From: Actinomycetota bacterium | GTDB lineage: Bacteria > Actinomycetota > Thermoleophilia > Gaiellales > Gaiellaceae | NCBI GenBank assembly: GCA_005883245.1 | Contig: VAXT01000126.1 | Span: 12,156-22,549, forward strand | Direction: 5' to 3' | Length of the DNA stretch: 10,394 nucleotides | Part shown: positions 6,557 through 10,394 of the stretch, one piece after another | Layout of the letters: each line of letters begins with the position of its first letter | How positions within the stretch are numbered: the first letter of the stretch is position 1 | Notes under the pieces: model-generated | Database searches by the model: none | Told to the model about the DNA's origin: nothing | Seen by the model: only the letters and a program-made list of their open reading frames with translations | Program-made: the position numbers and the translations under genes

Positions 6557-7182
6557 AACGCATGCTCCTGCTCCTGCCGCTCGTCGTGCTGCTTGTAGGG
6601 TGCGGCGGCAAGAAGAGCGACAACGCGTCGGGAGGGAGCTCGATGAAGTGCGAGATCAGCGGCGACAAGTCGAAGGCGAACCTGATCGACCTCGACGACG
6701 GCAAGACGCATTCGGTCGCCGTCAAGACCAGCAAGGGCGATTTCACCTTCGACCTGGCGACGAAGACCTCACCCTGCACGACGGCGTCGTTCGCCGGCCT
6801 CGTCGACAGGGGCTTCTTCGACGGCCTGACCTTCCACCGGATCGTGCCCGGGTTCGTGATCCAGGGCGGTGACCCGGAAGGGAACGGCTCGGGCGGCCCG
6901 GGCTACTCGGTCGTCGACAAGCCGCCGGCGGACACGAAGTACGACAAGGGCCTCGTCGCGATGGCGAAGACCCAGACCGACCCGGCGGGGACCTCCGGAA
7001 GTCAGTTCTTCGTCGTCACGGGCGACGACACCGGCCTCACGCCGGACTATGCCGTGCTAGGCCACGTGACCGACGGCATGGACGTCGTCGAGCAGATCGG
7101 GAAGCTCGGCGACGCGAACGATCCGTCCGGCACCCCGACCGAGAAGGTCACGATCGACAAGATGGAGCTGACTTCGGGCTGA
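6553..7182 (+). CDS. Cyclophilin-type peptidyl-prolyl isomerase, predicted lipoprotein
   Basis: The 209-residue protein starts with a short lipoprotein signal (VKRMLLLLPLVVLLVGCGG). Cys17 is in an LVGC lipobox, so the mature enzyme should be lipid-anchored on the outer face of the membrane. A Gly/Ser/Lys linker leads into the cyclophilin domain (about residues 52-208). Diagnostic motifs are FHRIVPGFVIQGGDP (94-108), with catalytic Arg96, and GSQFFVV (149-155). LTPDYAVLG occupies the position where human cyclophilin A has its cyclosporin-contacting Trp, a common bacterial state. It catalyses cis-trans isomerisation of Xaa-Pro bonds in exported proteins. The GTG start overlaps the FAD-subunit stop as GTGA; an in-frame ATG at 6562 would also leave a working signal. 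It is the last gene of the hydroxylase operon, though its work outside the membrane has no obvious link to that cytoplasmic enzyme. Confidence 0.93.
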   Translation: MKRMLLLLPLVVLLVGCGGKKSDNASGGSSMKCEISGDKSKANLIDLDDGKTHSVAVKTSKGDFTFDLATKTSPCTTASFAGLVDRGFFDGLTFHRIVPGFVIQGGDPEGNGSGGPGYSVVDKPPADTKYDKGLVAMAKTQTDPAGTSGSQFFVVTGDDTGLTPDYAVLGHVTDGMDVVEQIGKLGDANDPSGTPTEKVTIDKMELTSG

Positions 7183-7185
7183 GAG

Positions 7186-7212
7186 AACGGAGGAACCCCT
7201 GGTTCCCCCGTT
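7186..7212 (+). terminator. Inverted repeat ending the hydroxylase operon
   Basis: AACGG-A-GGAACC, loop CCT, GGTTCC-C-CCGTT forms an 11-bp stem with a single A/C mismatch, starting 4 nt after the isomerase stop. Its location fits an intrinsic terminator of the five-gene operon. The downstream sequence is C-rich and ends in CTTTC rather than a true U-run, so it is either a weak terminator or an mRNA 3'-end stabiliser. Confidence 0.7.
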
Positions 7213-7309
7213 AGCCCCCTCCTTTCGATCGTGAGCTCGCTCAGATGCGTTTGAGGAGCCGGCTGAGGTGAAGGCGACTCAGACGTCCCCCTCTTCGGTG
7301 TTGAGCCTC

Positions 7310-7336
7310 CCGCCGGGCAAAGCCCGGCTCCGGCGG
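7310..7336. repeat. GC-rich palindrome, copy 2 of a two-copy element
   Basis: GCCGGGC-AAA-GCCCGGC (7312-7328) is a perfect 7-bp hairpin with a 3-nt loop. An alternative 7-bp pairing, CCGCCGG (7310-7316) with CCGGCGG (7330-7336), cannot form fully at the same time. The first 21 bases differ from the element at 594 only at two loop positions. It sits in the 177-bp gap before the MocA-like gene, 23 nt ahead of its ATG, where it might influence that gene's message. Confidence 0.55.
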
Positions 7337-7359
7337 CGAGCTGTTTAGTCATCTCCGAG

Positions 7360-7881
7360 ATGGGGACGACAAATCCAGTTGGCGCAGTCGTCTTGGCCGC
7401 CGGTGCGTCGAGCCGCTTCGGCGACGTCAAGCAGCGCCTATTGCTCGAGCCGGTCCTCGACCGGATTCGGGCGAGCTCCGTGGACGACGTCCTCGTCGTG
7501 CTCGGAGCGCACGAGGTTCCAAGTTCGGCGCCAGCCGTCCACTGCCCTGACTGGGAGCGCGGGCGCGGCGCCTCGCTCCGTTGCGGTCTACAGGCCCTCG
7601 GCGAAGACACGGAAGCAGCGGTCGTCTTGCTCGCAGACGGGCCGAACCTGTCTCCGGCTTCGATCGACCGCGTCCTCGAGGTCTGGCAGGAAAGCGGCGC
7701 CGAGGTCGTGGCGGCGACCTACGACGGGAACCGAGGCCACCCGGTCCTGCTCACGCGCGCAGTCTGGGACCGGATCCCCGACGAGGGCGCTCGCTCCCTC
7801 CCGGCACTACTCGTCCCGTGCGACGACCTCGGCGCCCCGGGCGACGTCGACGTCCCCGCCGATCTGCCCGAGACGCTCTAG
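7360..7881 (+). CDS. MobA/MocA-like nucleotidyltransferase (probable molybdenum cofactor cytidylyltransferase)
   Basis: The 173-residue protein has the Rossmann-like nucleotidyltransferase signature LAAGASSRFGDVK (12-24), whose Lys24 contacts the nucleotide phosphates. It also has LADGP (91-95), an acidic metal-binding loop, GHP (126-128) typical of the MocA branch, and a C-terminal DVDVPADL. MocA links CMP to molybdopterin, giving the cofactor form used by bacterial xanthine dehydrogenase-family enzymes, which fits the hydroxylase operon just upstream. It is shorter than MocA proteins of about 190-200 residues: the segment after Lys24 (QRLLLEPVLDRIRAS) lacks the usual G-x-P-L loop that positions the acceptor. 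No clear ribosome binding site precedes ATG 7360. The stop shares CTAG with the convergent anti-sigma gene. A MobA (GMP-transferring) or other sugar-type role is less likely but not excluded. Confidence 0.78.
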   Translation: MGTTNPVGAVVLAAGASSRFGDVKQRLLLEPVLDRIRASSVDDVLVVLGAHEVPSSAPAVHCPDWERGRGASLRCGLQALGEDTEAAVVLLADGPNLSPASIDRVLEVWQESGAEVVAATYDGNRGHPVLLTRAVWDRIPDEGARSLPALLVPCDDLGAPGDVDVPADLPETL

Positions 7882-8111
7882 AGCTCGAGCCTGAGCGCCG
7901 CCAGCTTGGCCTTCAGCGCCGCGTCCATCGGCTCGATCACGGCCTGCCGCACGAGCCGGCGCAGGTCGGTCTCGAACTTGAACCGCTTCTCGCACCAGCG
8001 GCACGCGGCCAGATGGTGCTCGACCTCCGCCACCTCGGTCGCGCTCAGCTCACGATCCAGATACGGCTGGAGTACCTCTTCGCACCAATCGCACGGACCG
8101 ATCTCGCTCAT
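7878..8111 (-). CDS. RsrA-like zinc-binding anti-sigma factor
   Basis: The 77-residue protein is a ZAS-type anti-sigma factor expected to hold the neighbouring sigma factor inactive until thiol oxidation. The zinc/redox motif is Cys10 (WCEEVLQPYLDRELS), His33, Cys37 and Cys40 (HHLAACRWC). This matches RsrA, in which the equivalent first and last cysteines form the disulfide that releases zinc and frees SigR. An extra Cys7 gives a CDWC pair that could also take part. The C-terminal helix (residues 45-77) is short and ends in LAALRLEL. There is no membrane segment, so it acts in the cytoplasm. ATG 8111 overlaps the sigma-factor stop as ATGA, a coupling that helps keep the two proteins balanced. 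Its own stop shares CTAG with the convergent MocA-like gene. Confidence 0.9.
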   Translation of the reverse strand: MSEIGPCDWCEEVLQPYLDRELSATEVAEVEHHLAACRWCEKRFKFETDLRRLVRQAVIEPMDAALKAKLAALRLEL

Positions 8112-8692
8112 TCGGCCTCCACGGCCAGTTCTGCAAGCTGCTGTTTCAGGATACGCCTCCCACGATGGAGGCGCGACATGACGGTGCCGATCGGAATGTC
8201 GAGGATCTGAGCGGCCTCGGCGTAGCTGAACTCGCCGATGTCGACGAGGACGAGGACGTCGCGGAAGTCGTGCGGGACCGCCGCCAGCGCCTCGGCGACG
8301 TGGTCCTGCGAGAGCCGCTCGAGGATTCGCTCCTCGTCGGTCTCTCCGCTTGTCGCCTCGAGCCGGTTGTAGAGGTAGTAGTCGCCTTCCTCGAGCGGCT
8401 GTTGATCGGGCGTGCGCTGAGCCCGCCGGCCACGGTCGATGTTCAGGTTCGTGAGGATGCGAAGGAGCCACGCGCGGAGGTTCGTGCCCGGGCGGAAGGA
8501 CCGCCAGCTGCGGAAGGCGCGCGCATAGGCCTCCTGCATCAGGTCCTCCGCCTCCTCGCGCGAGCCCACGAGATGTCGGGCGACCCGGTAGACCTGGTCG
8601 GCGAGAGCAAGGGCATCCTCTTCGAATCGCACACGGTCACGGGCCTCCGTTGCCAGTCTGCGCGCCTCGGTGTCCGGCGTGGTCTCGCTCAT
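8108..8692 (-). CDS. ECF RNA polymerase sigma factor, SigR/SigH-like
   Basis: The 194-residue protein is a group 4 sigma factor. Region 2 covers about residues 23-90, with EEAEDLMQEAYARAFRSW and AWLLRILTNLNIDRGRR for core binding and -10 recognition. Region 4 covers about 133-186, with VPHDFRDVLVLVDIGEFSYA and the helix-turn-helix PIGTVMSRLHRGRR for -35 recognition. The linker motif DYYLYNRL (104-111) is typical of the SigR/SigH subgroup that controls the disulfide-stress response. No SnoaL-like or other C-terminal extension is present. ATG 8692 is preceded by AGGGTGG with a 6-nt gap. An RsrA-type anti-sigma gene overlaps its 3' end, and a SigR-type promoter lies 40 nt upstream, so positive autoregulation is expected. 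Targets likely include thioredoxin and low-molecular-weight thiol genes, by analogy with Streptomyces. Confidence 0.93.
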   Translation of the reverse strand: MSETTPDTEARRLATEARDRVRFEEDALALADQVYRVARHLVGSREEAEDLMQEAYARAFRSWRSFRPGTNLRAWLLRILTNLNIDRGRRAQRTPDQQPLEEGDYYLYNRLEATSGETDEERILERLSQDHVAEALAAVPHDFRDVLVLVDIGEFSYAEAAQILDIPIGTVMSRLHRGRRILKQQLAELAVEAE

Positions 8693-8729
8693 CGCGGGCC
8701 ACCCTAGCAGCGCGTTTTCCCCGGGAGTC

Positions 8730-8755
8730 GGAACGCTCGACCGATCCCGGCTATT
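8730..8755 (+). promoter_or_regulatory. Possible divergent SigR-like promoter for the 8803 gene
   Basis: Read on the plus strand, the same DNA gives GGAAC (8730-8734), 18 nt, then ATT (8753-8755), one base from the GTT of the consensus. Both promoters would share almost the same interval in opposite orientations. A start near 8762 would give a leader of about 40 nt with a GGAGGT site. The -10 mismatch makes this weaker than the minus-strand match. Confidence 0.3.
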
Positions 8756-8757
8756 CC
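8732..8757 (-). promoter_or_regulatory. SigR-type promoter of the sigma/anti-sigma operon
   Basis: On the minus strand GGAAT (8753-8757) and GTT (8732-8734) are separated by exactly 18 nt (8735-8752). This matches the GGGAAT-N18-GTT consensus known for Streptomyces SigR except for the first G, which is C here. Transcription would start near 8725, giving a leader of about 30 nt that includes the AGGGTGG ribosome binding site. It implies that the sigma factor activates its own operon. Confidence 0.75.
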
Positions 8758-8802
8758 GCGCAGCGTGTTTGCGGAGCCGCTCTCGGAGGTAGATCGTGGT
8801 CC

Positions 8803-9186
8803 GTGGAAGGCTACGACGTCATCACGAGCGACGAGCACAAGCTGGGCCACGTCGTCGGCACGATCCACGTCGACAACGGCGAGAAGGTCGTCCGCCTCAC
8901 GGTGTCGAAGGAGCTCGTCGAGGAGTCTCCGAAGGTGCAGGACGAGTTCGATGCGCGGGCGGTCGCCGAGCACTATGGCCTCGCCTCGGGCTACGACGCG
9001 CCCGCGACCCTGGGCGACGGCGAGCTGCTCCCGGACGATCCTGCCCTGACGGCGGAGGACGACGAGCTGCGGGCGGGGATCCCGACCGCCGAGCAGGAAC
9101 GGCTCCGCGCCAGGCGCGGCGACGTGACACCGGAGTCGCCCGGGCTCCTGGGCGAGCGCAACCCCCCGCGCTACGAGGAAACCTAG
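8803..9186 (+). CDS. Hypothetical protein, possibly PRC-barrel-like
   Basis: The 127-residue acidic protein begins with a short beta-rich stretch (GYDVITSDEHKLGHVVGTIH, residues 3-22, then EKVVRLTVSKELV). This resembles the PRC-barrel or DUF2171-type pattern, in which a domain describes a molecule's state and the linkage to downstream residues varies. The rest (residues 43-127) is charged and Pro/Gly-rich, ends in ERNPPRYEET, and is probably disordered. No signal peptide, membrane segment or catalytic motif is seen. GTG 8803 is chosen because coding-like sequence begins there; GGAGGT lies 12 nt upstream, rather far. GTG 8796 is in another frame. The gene is divergent from the sigma factor, so a role in stress is possible but unproven. 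Its stop shares CTAG with the convergent metal-binding protein gene. Confidence 0.65.
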   Translation: MEGYDVITSDEHKLGHVVGTIHVDNGEKVVRLTVSKELVEESPKVQDEFDARAVAEHYGLASGYDAPATLGDGELLPDDPALTAEDDELRAGIPTAEQERLRARRGDVTPESPGLLGERNPPRYEET

Positions 9187-9401
9187 ACCGGCTCGACCTC
9201 GCGGAAGCCGCCCTTCGCGAGGGCTGCAAGAAGCGTCTCGCGATCCGTTCGCTCGTCGTCCCAGCCGAGGACGACCTCGCCCATCAGGTTCGCGTTCGCG
9301 AGCTCGAGTCCCTCCTGGCCTCGAAGCACCGCCGCGAGGCGGCCGATGCAGCGCTCGCAGCGGATCCCGCTGACCTGGATCGTCTCCATCCGGCGCGCCA
9401 T
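9183..9401 (-). CDS. Heavy-metal-associated (HMA) domain protein, CopZ-like
   Basis: The 72-residue protein is a single ferredoxin-like HMA domain. SGIRCERCIGRL (11-22) supplies the metal-binding pair Cys15 and Cys18, equivalent to GMTCxxC in copper chaperones. The helix RLAAVLRGQEG and later strands (GEVVLGWDDE, GGFREVEPV) follow the usual beta-alpha-beta-beta-alpha-beta order. The usual Met before the first Cys is replaced (GIRC), so copper specificity is uncertain; zinc or another soft metal is possible. ATG 9401 lies 5 nt after the stop of the ligase gene, so the two are probably cotranscribed. An in-frame ATG at 9389 (METIQVSG) is closer to the usual domain start. No P-type ATPase or CsoR gene is seen nearby. 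Confidence 0.8.
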   Translation of the reverse strand: MARRMETIQVSGIRCERCIGRLAAVLRGQEGLELANANLMGEVVLGWDDERTDRETLLAALAKGGFREVEPV

Positions 9402-9406
9402 CGCCG

Positions 9407-10394
9407 TCAGGCTACCGTCCGCTCGACGAGGTCGGCGCAGACGGCGGCGAGGCCCTCTGCACGTCCGACCTCGAGCTGGCGCGCCGCCTCGGGCTCTCCG
9501 AAGGGGACCGTTCCGAGCCGGTCGAAGAGCTCGGCGGCGAGCTCCCGCGCGGGAAGCGCCCGCGAGCCGTCAGGGTGGATCAGCTCGGCTTCCATCCCGA
9601 ACCGAAGCGCCGCCCAGCGGTTCTGCTGGTAGTCGCCGCGGCGCCCGGGCTCGTGCGGAGGCGGCGGCTCTCGCAGCGCGGCGCGCACGAGCGCCTGCAG
9701 CAGCTCGACGAAGGCGCCGGTGCGCTCGAGAGCGGTCGGCTGATCCGGCATCCGCACTTCGAGCGTGCCGAAGCGGGGGTGCGGGCGCACGTCCCACCAG
9801 AGCCGCGTGTAGTCCACCGTGACGCCGATCCGCACGAGCCGCTCGATCCACTCCTCCCAGTCCTCGTACGAGCGAAAGGCAGGCGGCGCGCCGCTCCGCG
9901 GCAGCTCGGTGAGGATCGCGGCCCGAGTCGAGAGGAGCTCCGTCTCGACGCCGCCGAGATACGGGGAGTTGACGGACAGGGCCAGCACGAGCGGCAGCCA
10001 CTGGAGAGTCCCTTCGAGCGCATGGAAGCAGGCCTCCGCGGAGTCGACGCCCACATGGACGTGGAGCCCGCTCACGCCCTGGCGGCGGGCGATCGGGCCC
10101 ACGTAGGCGACCATGTCGAGGTACCGCTGTTCCTGGACGATCGGCAGCTCCTCCGGCGGCGTGACCGGATGCGCGCCCGCCGCGGCGATCCGCAGGCCGT
10201 TCCGCCGCCCGATCGCGTCTGCGGCCGCGCGGAGCTCCGCGAGCGCGGCGACCGCCTCCGGGGCGTTGGCGCAGATCCCGGTGTTCAGCTCGACGATGGA
10301 CGCGTGGAACTCCGTCTTCAGCCTCCCCGGCAGGTCGAGCCCTTCCGACTCGCGCAGGAACAGGTCGACGGCGCCGACCGGCGCGAGGCTCTCG
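9407..10394 (-). CDS. YbdK-type carboxylate-amine / glutamate-cysteine ligase (GCS2 family), 5' end outside window
   Basis: The frame is open from its TGA at 9407-9409 to the window edge, giving 328 residues with the N-terminus missing; family members have about 360-380. GCS2 signatures visible in the fragment (numbered from its first full codon) are ELNTG (35-39), GAHP (73-76), GLHVHVG (109-115), NSPYLGG (142-148), WWDVRPH (199-205), RMPDQPT (214-220) and NRW (258-260). The acidic GxEEEF motif expected near the N-terminus lies outside. These enzymes use ATP to join a carboxylate to an amine. Some make gamma-glutamylcysteine, but most actinobacterial members have no proven substrate. The internal Met at 10114 is not the start, because conserved family sequence continues upstream. 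The HMA gene follows after 5 nt. Closeness to a SigR-type regulator would suit a thiol-related role, but that is inference. Confidence 0.88.
   Translation of the reverse strand, partial: ESLAPVGAVDLFLRESEGLDLPGRLKTEFHASIVELNTGICANAPEAVAALAELRAAADAIGRRNGLRIAAAGAHPVTPPEELPIVQEQRYLDMVAYVGPIARRQGVSGLHVHVGVDSAEACFHALEGTLQWLPLVLALSVNSPYLGGVETELLSTRAAILTELPRSGAPPAFRSYEDWEEWIERLVRIGVTVDYTRLWWDVRPHPRFGTLEVRMPDQPTALERTGAFVELLQALVRAALREPPPPHEPGRRGDYQQNRWAALRFGMEAELIHPDGSRALPARELAAELFDRLGTVPFGEPEAARQLEVGRAEGLAAVCADLVERTVA

Noticed and set aside
7047..7610. A 187-codon minus-strand frame crossing the isomerase end and the MocA-like gene
   Set aside because: It covers two plus-strand genes and an inverted repeat, with a Ser/Arg/Pro-rich translation and no domain.
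8702..8707. TAGGGT 8 nt before the sigma-factor ATG as a leaderless -10 box
   Set aside because: The bases are better read as the AGGGTGG ribosome binding site, and a well-matched SigR-type promoter lies 25 nt further upstream.
10084..10114. Start of the GCS2-type ligase at the internal Met at 10114
   Set aside because: The same frame continues to the window edge with conserved family motifs (ELNTG, GAHP), so the Met is internal and the gene is cut by the window.

Overview
The window is GC-rich throughout, with strong G/C bias at third codon positions, tightly overlapping genes and frequent GTG starts. It looks like an actinobacterial chromosome. The TPR-like protein, the SigR/RsrA-type pair and the style of the molybdenum hydroxylase genes suggest a deep-branching actinobacterium such as Thermoleophilia. 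That placement is inferred from gene content, not from a marker gene.

Region 1 (1-1861, minus strand) reads right to left: an M24 metallopeptidase of the aminopeptidase P / Xaa-Pro dipeptidase type, a small 73-residue ORF with a good Shine-Dalgarno site, and a TPR-like protein coupled to it through an ATGA overlap. Palindromic GC-rich sequence lies inside or beside the small ORF.

Region 2 (1862-1923) is a 62-bp divergent promoter interval. A TANNNT box sits exactly 8 nt before the GTG start on each side, so both flanking genes may be leaderless.

Region 3 (1924-7182, plus strand) is a five-gene overlapping operon: a metal-dependent amidohydrolase with a C-terminal extension, the [2Fe-2S] subunit, the molybdopterin subunit and the FAD subunit of a xanthine dehydrogenase-family hydroxylase, and a cyclophilin-type peptidyl-prolyl isomerase lipoprotein. 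The FAD subunit carries four extra cysteines expected to hold a [4Fe-4S] cluster, as in PaoB/YagS-type enzymes. An inverted repeat follows the last gene. The hydroxylase and hydrolase together suggest catabolism or detoxification of a heterocyclic, aldehyde or amide compound; the substrate cannot be read from the sequence.

Region 4 (7360-7881, plus strand) is a MobA/MocA-like nucleotidyltransferase. Such enzymes make the cytidylylated molybdenum cofactor used by this hydroxylase family, so it is a plausible maturation partner for region 3.

Region 5 (7878-8757, minus strand) is an ECF sigma factor of the SigR/SigH type with its zinc-binding RsrA-like anti-sigma factor. They are coupled by an ATGA overlap and preceded by GGAAT-N18-GTT, the classical SigR promoter architecture, which implies autoregulation by thiol-oxidative stress.

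Region 6 (8803-9186, plus) is a small, possibly PRC-barrel-like protein transcribed divergently from the sigma factor. Region 7 (9183-10394, minus) holds a YbdK-type carboxylate-amine / glutamate-cysteine ligase, cut by the window edge, followed by a small heavy-metal-associated domain protein. Two convergent gene pairs (7878-7881 and 9183-9186) share a CTAG palindrome for both stop codons. No RNA genes, CRISPR arrays, transposases or phage genes were seen.
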